Numbered from the stretch's first letter, positions 1 to 8,658 are shown. The stretch is DNA of 64,000 bases from SIG603 sp964369225 (GCA_964369225.1 CAYJER010000008.1:1-64000), one strand, 5' to 3'. Notes: generated by a model from the letters alone, not told the origin. Made by a program: numbers and translations.

Positions 1-23
1 GCCCCGTTCGAGACAGCTTATCT

Positions 24-52
24 ATAATACCACACCTCACCCCTTTTGTCAA
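24..52 (-). promoter_or_regulatory. Strong sigma-70-type promoter reading left out of the window
   Basis: On the minus strand TTGACA (47-52) and TATTAT (24-29) are separated by exactly 17 bp. The transcript would start near position 17 and leave the window, so the gene it serves is not visible. A near-consensus promoter of this kind often serves a stable RNA or a highly expressed gene, but that is inference. Confidence 0.6.
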
Positions 53-97
53 TACCTTTTTTCATTTTTCCCATTCTTTTTTATATCACCACTTTAC

Positions 98-169
98 GGG
101 AGGGGCTTCAGACCAGACGTGCCTCTTAGTAGTGCTGATGTAGGGAACGGTCAAGACCGTTCCCTACAT
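98..169. repeat. TGTAGGG palindrome family, copy 1
   Basis: A perfect 14-bp stem (138-151 with 156-169, loop CAAG) carries the word GGGAACGGT between TGTAGGG and CCCTACA ends. Just left of it, 98-130 holds a decayed copy of the family's outer arm (GGGAGGGGC, AGACGTGCCTCTTAG). Nothing else is visible in the first 279 bases apart from the leftward promoter. Confidence 0.8.
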
Positions 170-279
170 TAGTTTGTTTCTATTCAGCATCTATGCACTG
201 AAACCCACCCCAGCATTAGTTATTGATGTGCTATTGCAACCCTTACGCTTATTATCTTCATTATATCTTTACTAGTAAG

Positions 280-2346
280 TTACATGACTTTCTTTTTGAA
301 ATACACTTTAAGGACTGAAGCTATTTTTTTCCGAACCATAACCTCATTGTCTGCTAGTACATTGTCTATTAGTTCGGTGTCTTCAATCAAGCTGGAACTA
401 ATACTACCCATGATATCGCTATAAACCTTTTCATTTTCATCCAGAGGTATCAGCATAGTAAATATAACGTTTATTCCTTTGAAGTCATCTGACTTGAAAT
501 CTGACATGTCATTTGTCGTGAATATAGTAAAAGATGGCGTGTAGATGCCTTTTGTTTTTGCATGTAGGAGTGCAAATTTCATTTCTGGGAAAATCTGACT
601 AGATATCTTTTCTCTTTCTAGAATATCCTTCTCAACTTTCTCTTGATTTTCATATGGTTTACACACACTTCTTGTTATTACACTTAACGCTTCAAGAAAA
701 CTTAAATTCTCATCTATCTTATGAATTCCTACACTCTTTTCTACAATACTGATTAGTTTAGCTATAGTCGAGATGTCCTCAAACTCGACTAACGGTTTCT
801 TTTGCAGAATTTCTTCTGTATATATCTCGTATTCAACGATAGTTTGCCTTATTCGTTCCATATCCTTTTCATTTAAAAGAGGATGCACTTGTATTACTTG
901 AATTTCTGTTGAATTCATTTGAACGCTTGATATGAGAAAGTCTTCTTTTTCAATTACTTCACTATCTATCTCGTTTTTGCCGTAAGCTGTGAGATTTACT
1001 CTATTTTTGAATGTTTTCCTAAGCTTTGATAGCATAAGCCTAGACACGCCTATACCGCTCGAACACACTATGCCTATGCTAACCACCTTGTATTTTTGTT
1101 TGCTTGACTCTATCCTTACAAGAGCGGCTGCAAAATGCACAGCTAAAAAACCGATCTCTGCTTCTGGTACACTCTTGCCTAAATATTCTTCGAGAACTTT
1201 CGCCGAATTCTTGCACTTATTATATACGTCTCTATATTGACTTTTAACCTCTTTAAGCATAGGATTATGAATGTTCATACCATTCATAAGTCTAATTATG
1301 GTAGGCGATAAATGAGCTAACAGACTAAATAGAAAATCTTCGTCTTGTTTTAATCGATAAGCCATTTTTTCATCGAATGCGTATATCATTTTATCTGCAA
1401 TAATGTTTACCTCGCCACTGTCTGCCTTAATGCTGACCTTTTCAAGTTTTGCGGCTTTCATATGAAGATAAATATACGAAAGCTCTAGTTTAGGTATTTC
1501 AATTTCAAATTCTTCACATAATTCATCTGCAATTTTATTAGCTATTTCATATTCATCGTCTTCTACATTAGGTACAATTACACTTAATTTATCTTCAATG
1601 ATCTCTTTGTCTAGAATTCTTTTAACTGCAATGCTTATGTGCATTATTAAAGCTATATAAGAATTGTCTGTCAAACTTTTAATATAAGTACTATCTATCA
1701 TATTTATGCAGTTGTTCACTCTGCGTACTGTGTCCTCGCCTAAGATATCCATAAATCCAGATTTTTGAAAGTTTTCTATAACATCACTATTCTCAGAGTT
1801 TGTCTCATACAAACCTACAATAAAGTTGGTGTCAATATTCTCGCTAATAAAGGCTTTAATCGCCTTTCTATAATTCGCCTCTGAGCCTATAACAGAAATA
1901 CCACTGCCAGGCTTTTTAACTATCTTTAAATCATGAGTCTTAAACCACGGCTCTAAAGATTCGATGTCTGCACTGATAGTAGTCTCACTTACTTTAAACT
2001 TTGTGCTATACCAAAACAGCTTTTTTACACATTTATCTTTTAATACCTCGTAAACTATCCTTTTTCTTCTGTACTCTTTGTCTGTGTCGTCAAAAGCACT
2101 GTCGCTTTTTATTGCTTCGACCAATTTACGCTTTTGTTTTTCATCTCCAATTATCCAAATTCCCACTCCAGTTTTAGAGGCAAATTCTAAGTTATGTTTG
2201 CGTAAATATTTAGGAAAACACTCTATCTCTCTTTGTATTGTACGTTTACTTATGCCAAGTTCTTTAGCTAAAAATGTAGCAGAAATTGCATCATTCTTCT
2301 CAAGCATTATTCCAAGTATTTTTTTAGCACGTGGACTTAAATCCAT
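280..2346 (-). CDS. mtlR: BglG/MtlR-family PTS-regulated transcriptional activator
   Basis: A 688-residue regulator of mannitol-type PTS operons. An N-terminal winged-helix HTH region (about 1-110) is followed by two PRD domains, with candidate phosphorylated histidines in LIMHISIAVKR (about 235) and FLAVHFAAAL (about 403). Next come an EIIB-like domain (about 415-510) with its cysteine in VCSSGIGVSR, and a C-terminal EIIA-Mtl-like domain with histidine in FALLHAKTKG (about 592). That is the full MtlR/LicR architecture, in which PTS phosphorylation sets activity. It is the last gene of the ptsI-mtlA-mtlR unit, 94 bp after mtlA. It is the natural candidate to bind the duplicated sites at 5563-5583 and 8775-8795. 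The exact hexitol specificity is inferred from the neighbouring mtlA. Confidence 0.9.
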   Translation of the reverse strand: MDLSPRAKKILGIMLEKNDAISATFLAKELGISKRTIQREIECFPKYLRKHNLEFASKTGVGIWIIGDEKQKRKLVEAIKSDSAFDDTDKEYRRKRIVYEVLKDKCVKKLFWYSTKFKVSETTISADIESLEPWFKTHDLKIVKKPGSGISVIGSEANYRKAIKAFISENIDTNFIVGLYETNSENSDVIENFQKSGFMDILGEDTVRRVNNCINMIDSTYIKSLTDNSYIALIMHISIAVKRILDKEIIEDKLSVIVPNVEDDEYEIANKIADELCEEFEIEIPKLELSYIYLHMKAAKLEKVSIKADSGEVNIIADKMIYAFDEKMAYRLKQDEDFLFSLLAHLSPTIIRLMNGMNIHNPMLKEVKSQYRDVYNKCKNSAKVLEEYLGKSVPEAEIGFLAVHFAAALVRIESSKQKYKVVSIGIVCSSGIGVSRLMLSKLRKTFKNRVNLTAYGKNEIDSEVIEKEDFLISSVQMNSTEIQVIQVHPLLNEKDMERIRQTIVEYEIYTEEILQKKPLVEFEDISTIAKLISIVEKSVGIHKIDENLSFLEALSVITRSVCKPYENQEKVEKDILEREKISSQIFPEMKFALLHAKTKGIYTPSFTIFTTNDMSDFKSDDFKGINVIFTMLIPLDENEKVYSDIMGSISSSLIEDTELIDNVLADNEVMVRKKIASVLKVYFKKKVM

Positions 2347-2384
2347 TAATTACTCCTCCAAACTCTTATTATCTAAATATGCAA

Positions 2385-2420
2385 GTATAATACAAGCTGT
2401 GATTACAACTTGTATTATAC
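2385..2420. repeat. Perfect 12-bp inverted repeat between mtlA and mtlR
   Basis: GTATAATACAAG (2385-2396) is mirrored exactly at 2409-2420 around a 12-base centre. It has no T-tract on the minus strand, so it is not a typical terminator. It could be an mRNA-processing or stabilising hairpin that sets the mtlA:mtlR ratio, or an operator, because each arm contains TATAAT. Confidence 0.5.
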
Positions 2421-2440
2421 CATTTTCTATTAATTAAATT

Positions 2441-3829
2441 TTAGTTATCTTTTAATTGTTTTACTAGTTCATCGTATTGAGGGGCTGCCATGAAGTTAGT
2501 AATTAGTACTAGTTTCGCATTAGGGTTACTGTTGGCTGCTCTCTCTTTTAAACTCTCGTGTGTTACAACTATTTGAATATCACTTGGAATAGATGATACT
2601 GATGTATGTATAACACTGATATCGCCTCTACCTGCTTGTGCTAATTTCTTTCTAAGCACTGTAGCACCCATTGCACTAGAACCCATTCCTGCGTCGCATG
2701 CAAATGCTATTTTTGTGATTTTAGTAGAGTCTAAAGAAATTGGAGCTTGTTCGGTAGGAAGACCTTTTGATTTATTTTTTTCTGCATCTTTTTTAGCTTG
2801 AGCTTCTTCAAGACTTATGCCTTTATCCATAAATTTAAGTAGTGGCATAGCAATTAATAATGAAACCGCTGTTGAAACAAGAACACCTAGAATAATTCCT
2901 AGATAAGAGCTTCTCTCTGCCATAAGTAGGATTGCAATAATACTTCCTGGTGAAGCCGCAGAAGTTAGACCAACATCAAATAATGTGAATACAAAGATTC
3001 CGCTGATACCGCCTGCTATACCTGATAGTAATAGTAGTGGGTTCATAAGTACATATGGGAAGTAGATTTCGTGAATACCGCCAAAGAAATGAATTATAGC
3101 TGCACCTGGAGCTGTGCTTTTTGAGCTACCTTTACCAGCGATGCAATATGCTAACAAGATACCAAGACCAGGGCCTGGGTTTGACTCTAGCAAGAAGAAT
3201 ATAGATTTACCGAACTCTTCAACTTCTTTCATTCCAATAGGAGACAATACACCATGATTGATTGCATTGTTTAAGAATAAGATTTTAGCTGGCTCTATGA
3301 ATATGCTAACCAAAGGTAATAAGCCATGTTCTACAAAGAATGCTACGCCTGACTCTAATACATATGTAATGCTAAGAACTACAGGAGTAATTCCTATCAT
3401 AGCTAGTAATGCAAGACCAAAGCCTATAATACCAAGTGAGAAATTGTTTACAAGCATTTCAAAGCCTGCTTTAATTTTGTTGTTTACTGCTTTATCAAAT
3501 TGTTTCAATATGAAAGCCGCTGCTGGTCCTACTATCATAGCACCTATAAACATAGCTGTGTCAGGAGCACCAATTATAACACCCATTGTTGCTACCGCAC
3601 CAATTACACCGCCTCGTTGATCATGAACCTTAGTACCACCAGTATAAGCAATAAGCAACGGTAACAGTAATTTAGCCATTGGATCTACCAATGCTGCGAA
3701 TCCTTCGTTAGGAAGCCAACCTGTAGGGATAAACAACGCTGTAATTAATCCCCATGCTATAAATGCGCCTATGTTTGGCATAACCATGGCACTTAAAAAT
3801 CTACCAAAAACTTGTACTTTTTGTTTCAT
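2441..3829 (-). CDS. mtlA: PTS mannitol transporter subunit IICB
   Basis: Membrane permease and phosphotransferase that imports a hexitol, probably mannitol, as the 1-phosphate. The N-terminal ~340 residues are the hydrophobic IIC domain; the start region (KVQVFGRFLSAMVMPNIG, then IPTGWLPNEG) is diagnostic of the MtlA type. The IIB domain follows with the phosphocysteine in ACDAGMGSSAMG (about 376). IIA is a separate protein, MtlF, at 8200-8658. I prefer the ATG at 3829 because AGAGGA sits 9 bases before it. A TTG at 3838 would overlap the ptsI stop codon but leaves no room for a ribosome site. It is co-transcribed with ptsI and mtlR. Confidence 0.93.
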   Translation of the reverse strand: MKQKVQVFGRFLSAMVMPNIGAFIAWGLITALFIPTGWLPNEGFAALVDPMAKLLLPLLIAYTGGTKVHDQRGGVIGAVATMGVIIGAPDTAMFIGAMIVGPAAAFILKQFDKAVNNKIKAGFEMLVNNFSLGIIGFGLALLAMIGITPVVLSITYVLESGVAFFVEHGLLPLVSIFIEPAKILFLNNAINHGVLSPIGMKEVEEFGKSIFFLLESNPGPGLGILLAYCIAGKGSSKSTAPGAAIIHFFGGIHEIYFPYVLMNPLLLLSGIAGGISGIFVFTLFDVGLTSAASPGSIIAILLMAERSSYLGIILGVLVSTAVSLLIAMPLLKFMDKGISLEEAQAKKDAEKNKSKGLPTEQAPISLDSTKITKIAFACDAGMGSSAMGATVLRKKLAQAGRGDISVIHTSVSSIPSDIQIVVTHESLKERAANSNPNAKLVLITNFMAAPQYDELVKQLKDN

Positions 3830-3834
3830 TTTCT

Positions 3835-5454
3835 TCAATCCTCTCTTATTTCAGTTTTACTTATAAGTATTTCTCTTACATAATCTACACTTGAAGCTGA
3901 CATGCTAAACTCGTCAAGTCCCATTTCTAAAAGCATTTCAGATGCTTTTATATCTCCAGCCATTTCGCCACACATTCCAACTTTTATTCCAGCCTCGTGT
4001 CCAGCAGCAATAACATTTTTAATTGCTAGAACTACAGCCGGATGGAAATAGTCATATCTGTCGGCTACTTTTTTATTTCCTCTGTCTACCGCTAAAAGAT
4101 ATTGAGTTAAGTCATTTGTGCCTATACTGAAGAAGTCTACTTCTTTTGCAAATTCTCTTGCAAGAAGAACACTAGCAGGTGTCTCTACCATCATTCCTAC
4201 TTCTACTTTTTCATTAAAAGCAATGCCTTTTTCTTTGAGTTCTAATTTACATTCTTCAATTATTTCTTTAGCCTTAATTATTTCTTCTAATGATATTATC
4301 ATAGGAATCATAATTCTAACATTACCGAATGCACTAGCCCTTAATATTGCCCTTAGTTGCTCTTTAAACATGTCTTTTAGTTCAAGACAAATTCTAATTG
4401 CCCTGTAACCTAAGAAAGGATTTTCTTCTTTGTCAAATTCAAAATAAGAAAGCTCTTTATCTCCACCTATGTCAAGCGTTCTAATTGTTAGTTCGCTAGG
4501 GCAAAGCTCGACTGCTTCTTTATAGGTGTTATATTGCATTTCTTCACTTGGGAATCTGATATTCTCCATGTATAAAAACTCACTTCTGAAAAGACCTACA
4601 CCATCTACGCTATACTTTAAAGCATTCTTTATGTCAGCAATGCCCCCAACATTTGCACATAATGAAATATGCTTACCGTCTTTAGTGTAGACTTTTTTGT
4701 TTCTTAAGGCTTCTAGTTTTGCCTTAGTATCGTAAAATTCTTTTCTTCTAAGCGAAAATTTATTTTCCTCTTCACTATCAGGATTAATTACAATTTCACC
4801 TGTTTTGGCATCCATACAAATTACATCTTTGTTTTCACAAGAATCTAAGATTTCATGTACACCCACAAGTATAGGAATATCCATACTTTTTGCCATAATA
4901 AACACATGACTTGTAACTCCGCCTTCTTCTGTAATAATACCTTTTACAAAATTCGGGTCAATTTTTACTGTGTCTGACGGGAAAAGATCTTTAGCTATTA
5001 CTACAACCTCTTCTTTTAAACCGCCAAGGTCAGGCATAGCTACGCCTTTTAAATAGCTCATGTAACGTTTGCCCACATCTTTAACGTCTGCGCTACGTTC
5101 TTTCATGTATGGATCATCTACCATTGAGAACATTGTTGCTATTTCTTCAATAGTCTCATGAACTGCTACTTGTGCATTTTTTTGTTGTGACTTGATTTTT
5201 GAAATAATACCTTCGATTAAAGTATAATCGCTTGCAATTTCTGCATGAGCAAAGAATACAGCGTTACCCTCTGCTAAAACCTCAAGCTCATTCACAACCT
5301 TTTCGTTTACCATTTCAAACAACTGCACTTGATTATTAATCTCATTCTCTAAGATTGCAGTAGTGTCAGGACTTAAATCAGGTTGTACATACTTAAAAGC
5401 CGAAGCAATTACAACTCCACGAGAGGCTGTCTTTTCTACCGATATTTTCTTCAT
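3835..5454 (-). CDS. ptsI: PTS Enzyme I (phosphoenolpyruvate-protein phosphotransferase)
   Basis: Cytosolic first step of the PTS: takes phosphate from PEP and passes it to HPr. The phosphohistidine lies in GGVTSHVFIMAK (about 183). This deviates from the usual GGRTSHTAI by having Val-Phe after the His. The C-terminal PEP-binding barrel has SIGTNDLTQYLLAVDR and the active-site cysteine in GMCGEMAGD (about 493). At about 539 residues it is slightly shorter than the ~570 typical of housekeeping EI. ATG 5454 has AAGGGAG 8 bases upstream; a GTG nine bases earlier lacks correct spacing. It has its own promoter (5505-5533) and heads ptsI-mtlA-mtlR, so this EI is probably dedicated to the hexitol system. 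Confidence 0.92.
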   Translation of the reverse strand: MKKISVEKTASRGVVIASAFKYVQPDLSPDTTAILENEINNQVQLFEMVNEKVVNELEVLAEGNAVFFAHAEIASDYTLIEGIISKIKSQQKNAQVAVHETIEEIATMFSMVDDPYMKERSADVKDVGKRYMSYLKGVAMPDLGGLKEEVVVIAKDLFPSDTVKIDPNFVKGIITEEGGVTSHVFIMAKSMDIPILVGVHEILDSCENKDVICMDAKTGEIVINPDSEEENKFSLRRKEFYDTKAKLEALRNKKVYTKDGKHISLCANVGGIADIKNALKYSVDGVGLFRSEFLYMENIRFPSEEMQYNTYKEAVELCPSELTIRTLDIGGDKELSYFEFDKEENPFLGYRAIRICLELKDMFKEQLRAILRASAFGNVRIMIPMIISLEEIIKAKEIIEECKLELKEKGIAFNEKVEVGMMVETPASVLLAREFAKEVDFFSIGTNDLTQYLLAVDRGNKKVADRYDYFHPAVVLAIKNVIAAGHEAGIKVGMCGEMAGDIKASEMLLEMGLDEFSMSASSVDYVREILISKTEIRED

Positions 5455-5504
5455 CTGGTTCACTCCCTTAAATTTAATTTAGATTTAACATTTACTTTAC
5501 TTAT

Positions 5505-5533
5505 ATTATACATTAAACTCTTAGCAATTTCAA
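5505..5533 (-). promoter_or_regulatory. Promoter of ptsI-mtlA-mtlR
   Basis: Minus-strand TTGAAA (5528-5533) and TATAAT (5505-5510), spacer exactly 17 bp. It lies about 50 bp upstream of the ptsI start and 29 bp downstream of the conserved activator-type site. Confidence 0.75.
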
Positions 5534-5562
5534 TTAAAAGAACCTCAAATTTGTCACCAATA

Positions 5563-5583
5563 ATTAGCGACATTACCATGTTA
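5563..5583 (-). promoter_or_regulatory. Putative MtlR binding site upstream of ptsI
   Basis: The 21-bp ATTAGCGACATTACCATGTT plus one A differs at only three positions from 8775-8795. Both sites lie exactly 29 bp upstream of a -35 box. The position fits an activator site; MtlR as the protein is inference. Confidence 0.6.
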
Positions 5584-5639
5584 TATAATAATATTGCTTT
5601 ATATTAATTAAGTATTTTTAATATATTAGGTAATAAATA

Positions 5640-5674
5640 AAACCGTGTCACGATTTGCCTTTCGTGACACGGTT
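5640..5674 (-). terminator. Intrinsic terminator after ptsH
   Basis: A 13-bp perfect stem (5641-5653 with 5662-5674; AACCGTGTCACGA) with an 8-base loop, followed on the minus strand by TTATTTATT. It ends the mtlF-fruK-dehydrogenase-ptsH unit ahead of the ptsI promoter. Confidence 0.85.
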
Positions 5675-5687
5675 ATTGAATATGGGT

Positions 5688-5954
5688 TTAAAGTTCTCCA
5701 AAACCACCTTCAATTAAATCAGATAATTTTTGTAAACTCTCTACTTCATCTTCGCCATCACAAATTAGTTCAATCTCTGTTCCTTTTTTAATAACCGCTG
5801 ACATAATGTTAAGTATGCTTTTGGCTACTATTACTTTTGTACCTGTGTCTATTCTAACATCACAAGTACACTTTGATGCCTCTTTTGCTAATACGCTTGC
5901 AGGTCTTGCATGAAGTCCTGATTCATTTCTTATTAATATTTTTTTTGATACCAT
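5688..5954 (-). CDS. ptsH: Phosphocarrier protein HPr
   Basis: 88-residue small phosphocarrier that passes phosphate from EI to EIIA. The active histidine is exactly His15 in SGLHARPAS. A serine sits exactly at position 46 (VAKSILNIMSA), so the HPr-kinase site used in Firmicutes catabolite repression is kept. It is preceded by AAGGTGG. It is the last gene of the mtlF-led unit, followed by a strong terminator, while EI starts the next unit. The phosphorelay is thus split over two co-regulated transcripts. Confidence 0.95.
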   Translation of the reverse strand: MVSKKILIRNESGLHARPASVLAKEASKCTCDVRIDTGTKVIVAKSILNIMSAVIKKGTEIELICDGEDEVESLQKLSDLIEGGFGEL

Positions 5955-5977
5955 GTTTGTTTACCACCTTTCAAATT

Positions 5978-7237
5978 TTAAACACCAAAATGCTCAAACA
6001 AGACTTTTTCTGCTTCTGCACTCCATAAACCTCTGTTAGCTTTGCATATTTTGTCTAGTGTTGCATATAGTTCATTATCTTTTCCTAACTCTTCAAAATC
6101 TTCAATAGCTGTTAAAGGCATATCAAATTGAGTATAGGTAAGCTTCTTACCGCCTGGGATATTCGGTAGATCAAGAGTAGCTTGTGCAATGCTGTCTATT
6201 CCACCAATATGAGTAACCATAACTGCTGGCTCTATTTTACCAGCCGCTGCTAGTTCATTAGCCTCTATTAAGTCATCGTTGTTTCCACCTGTTGTTCCTA
6301 ATATATGTGAACTTGTGTAGTGAACGTTATAAAGGTTAAGCTCTGCCATAAAGTTGCTGTCTGATGGTCCTGCAAAGAAGTTTAGACAACCATCAAAGCC
6401 TAATATTTTGTCGCCTAGCTCTGCCACTCTTCTGTTAGGGATATAAACAAATACATCATCATAGCCCTTTCCGCCTGTCAGTGCCTTTAAGTCTTCAACC
6501 TCGTCATTAAGTTTTGCAGTATTTACATAGATAAGCTCTACGCCATTCTCTTTTGCCTTTTCCTCAGATATAACTTCTCTTGCTCTTGCAATTTTTGCAT
6601 CGTCGATATCTGTAACTACTATTCTTTTTGGTTTGTTTTCAAGTTGAATACCATAACTTACAGCGCCAAGACCCATAGGTCCACATCCACCTAAAATAAT
6701 GATGTCTCCACCCTCTTTAGTACCTGTTTTAAGGTCGTGGTTACGTTTGTTAGTGTGGTAGTTTCCATGATATCCACCAATAATACAGCTCATTGGCTCT
6801 CCTAATGAAGCCTCGAAAAAGCTTTCACCTTCATAAACCATCAAGCAACCTAATTCCATAACTTCTTGAGGAATAATGCAGTATGTGCAAGCTCCGCCAA
6901 AAAATTCATATGAATAACCAGGAGACGCCAGGCTACCCTTATAGTTTAGAGCTGGTTGTTGAGTAAACTTTTGTCCAGCCTTAAACTGACTTTGCCACTT
7001 TTCACCAACCTCAACAATTATACCAGAGAACTCATGTCCTACTATAATTGGGTTAGTAGCAATATTTTTAGGAGCTCTTTTGTGGTTTGCTCCTTGTTCT
7101 GCCAACTTATAAGTAGACATACAAATGCTGTCACTTATTACTTTTACAAGAATTTCATCATCCTTAATTTGTGGAAGTTCAAATTCCTCTAGTCTTAAAT
7201 CTTTTGCTCCATACATTCTAACTGCTTTAGTTTTCAT
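5978..7237 (-). CDS. Zinc-dependent hexitol-phosphate dehydrogenase, L-sorbose-1-phosphate reductase (SorE)-like
   Basis: 419-residue medium-chain alcohol dehydrogenase. The N-terminal GroES-like fold has SDSICMSTYKL and GHEFSGIIVEVGEKW as catalytic-zinc region. The cysteine-rich structural-zinc loop is absent, and a Rossmann segment with GGCGPMGLGAVSYG is present. The inserted segments FGGACTYCIIP and SCIIGGYHGNYH resemble SorE, which interconverts L-sorbose-1-P and glucitol-6-P at the carbon next to the phosphorylated carbon. It occupies the place mtlD would take and sits between fruK and ptsH. Applied to mannitol-1-P, SorE-type chemistry would give fructose-1-P, the substrate of the neighbouring kinase. 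Family assignment is firm; substrate is inferred. Confidence 0.8.
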   Translation of the reverse strand: MKTKAVRMYGAKDLRLEEFELPQIKDDEILVKVISDSICMSTYKLAEQGANHKRAPKNIATNPIIVGHEFSGIIVEVGEKWQSQFKAGQKFTQQPALNYKGSLASPGYSYEFFGGACTYCIIPQEVMELGCLMVYEGESFFEASLGEPMSCIIGGYHGNYHTNKRNHDLKTGTKEGGDIIILGGCGPMGLGAVSYGIQLENKPKRIVVTDIDDAKIARAREVISEEKAKENGVELIYVNTAKLNDEVEDLKALTGGKGYDDVFVYIPNRRVAELGDKILGFDGCLNFFAGPSDSNFMAELNLYNVHYTSSHILGTTGGNNDDLIEANELAAAGKIEPAVMVTHIGGIDSIAQATLDLPNIPGGKKLTYTQFDMPLTAIEDFEELGKDNELYATLDKICKANRGLWSAEAEKVLFEHFGV

Positions 7238-7255
7238 ATTATTCTTGTCCTTTCG

Positions 7256-8185
7256 TTATATGTTATGAATTTCTACTTGTTTTACTAATTGGTCTACTAA
7301 TTCTTTGCTAGGCGGTTTAGTTCCTATAGTAGTAACCGCTCCGGCAGAAGTTGCAACACTTAACCTTAAAGTATCTTCAGTGCTAAGTTTTTGCTCTAGT
7401 GAGTACGCAAGACCTGCTACCATTGCATCGCCTGCTCCTACTGTTGAGTGAACCTTTACATCCACTGGATCACAGAAGTATTTCTTTCCATCAACTAAAA
7501 ACATTGATCCATATTTACCCATAGAGATTACCACTGTCTCTATTCCATCGTTTAAAAATTCTTGAGCTACCTCAATTAATTGCTCTCTTGTTGCTTCACC
7601 CTTAATGTTTGCGTATTCGCTTAACTCTTCTCTATTAGGTTTAATTAGAGTTGGTATAGCTGAAAGTGAGCTTCTAAAAAGTTCGCCGTCGGCATCAAGT
7701 AAAACTTTGCTGCCTTTTTCTTTTACAATTTTAGTAATTGTATTGTAAATATCTTTTGGCACTCCTTTAGGAATACTTCCTGCTAGTACAAAAATTGTGT
7801 CAGCAGTGGCATAAGATTTAATTTTGTCTATAAGTTCATTTAGCTTTTCATCGCTAACTTGTGCACCTTGTTCGTTTAATTCAGTAACAGGAGCATTGTT
7901 CGCAAACACTTTTGTATTTGTCCTTGTTTCCTCTTCTAAATACACAAAATCATTTTTAATGTTCAAAGAGTTTAAAGTGTTTACAATTATATTTCCTGCA
8001 TTGCCACCTACAAAACCAATTGCTACAGTTTCACCGCCGATTGCATTAATAGTCTTAGAGACATTAATTCCTTTTCCGCCGGCATCGTAAATAGACTTGT
8101 TTATTCTGTTTAAAGTGCCTATTTCAAAATTCTCAATCTCAATTGTCTTATCGATAGCAGGATTCATAGTAACTGTAATAATCAT
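7256..8185 (-). CDS. fruK: 1-phosphofructokinase (PfkB family)
   Basis: 309-residue ribokinase-like sugar kinase. The start TVTMNPAIDKTIEI, the GGKGINVSK substrate loop (about 37-45) and the catalytic STVGAGDAMVAG (about 247-258) are the FruK/LacC pattern. FruK makes fructose-1,6-bisphosphate from fructose-1-P; LacC acts on tagatose-6-P. No fructose-type EII is nearby: the only transporter in the operon is MtlA. So fructose-1-P would have to come from the adjacent dehydrogenase. Good AGGAG 11 bases ahead of ATG. Confidence 0.85.
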   Translation of the reverse strand: MIITVTMNPAIDKTIEIENFEIGTLNRINKSIYDAGGKGINVSKTINAIGGETVAIGFVGGNAGNIIVNTLNSLNIKNDFVYLEEETRTNTKVFANNAPVTELNEQGAQVSDEKLNELIDKIKSYATADTIFVLAGSIPKGVPKDIYNTITKIVKEKGSKVLLDADGELFRSSLSAIPTLIKPNREELSEYANIKGEATREQLIEVAQEFLNDGIETVVISMGKYGSMFLVDGKKYFCDPVDVKVHSTVGAGDAMVAGLAYSLEQKLSTEDTLRLSVATSAGAVTTIGTKPPSKELVDQLVKQVEIHNI

Positions 8186-8199
8186 AAGTTAAATATCTC

Positions 8200-8658
8200 C
8201 TATACCTTATTTGTAAGAATGTTGTAGACTGTGTCTACATCTCCTGTCATTAATTGTTTGTATAAGTCTTCATCCATAATAATCTCAGACAAAGCGCCTA
8301 AAATTTCAAGATGTTCATCTCCTGCACTTGCGATACCTACAACTACATGAGCTTTTTCATCGCCCCATAATATTCCGTCAGGAAAGATCATAACAGCTAT
8401 TCCAGAAGTTACTACTTCTTTTTTAGCCTGTTCTACACCATGTGGAATAGCAAGACCTGCACCCATGAATGTTGAAAAGCTCTCTTCTCTTTTTAGCATT
8501 CCGTCAATATATGCTTCGTTAACATAACCACTTTCAACAAGCATACCGCCTACAGTTTTAATAACTGTTTCTTTGTCAGTCTCACTACAATTAAGCTTTA
8601 TGTTGCACTTTTGTAGTAATTCCTTTTTCTCGGCTTCTATCTTCTTTTTAAAAAACAT
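8200..8658 (-). CDS. mtlF: PTS mannitol-type EIIA component
   Basis: 152-residue cytosolic phosphotransfer protein linking HPr to MtlA. The phosphohistidine is in GAGLAIPHGVEQAK (about 73). Ends with a typical EIIA-Mtl tail. First gene of the leftward unit mtlF-fruK-dehydrogenase-ptsH, with AAAGGAG before ATG and a clear promoter 59 bp upstream. Separate EIIA and IICB proteins are usual for Firmicutes mannitol systems. Confidence 0.92.
   Translation of the reverse strand: MFFKKKIEAEKKELLQKCNIKLNCSETDKETVIKTVGGMLVESGYVNEAYIDGMLKREESFSTFMGAGLAIPHGVEQAKKEVVTSGIAVMIFPDGILWGDEKAHVVVGIASAGDEHLEILGALSEIIMDEDLYKQLMTGDVDTVYNILTNKV

Noticed and set aside
3258..3620. Plus-strand open frame inside mtlA, and similar long antisense frames in rpoB, argS, nadK and others
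   Set aside because: They mirror strongly conserved genes, have no ribosome sites and no family features; they are shadows of biased codon use.
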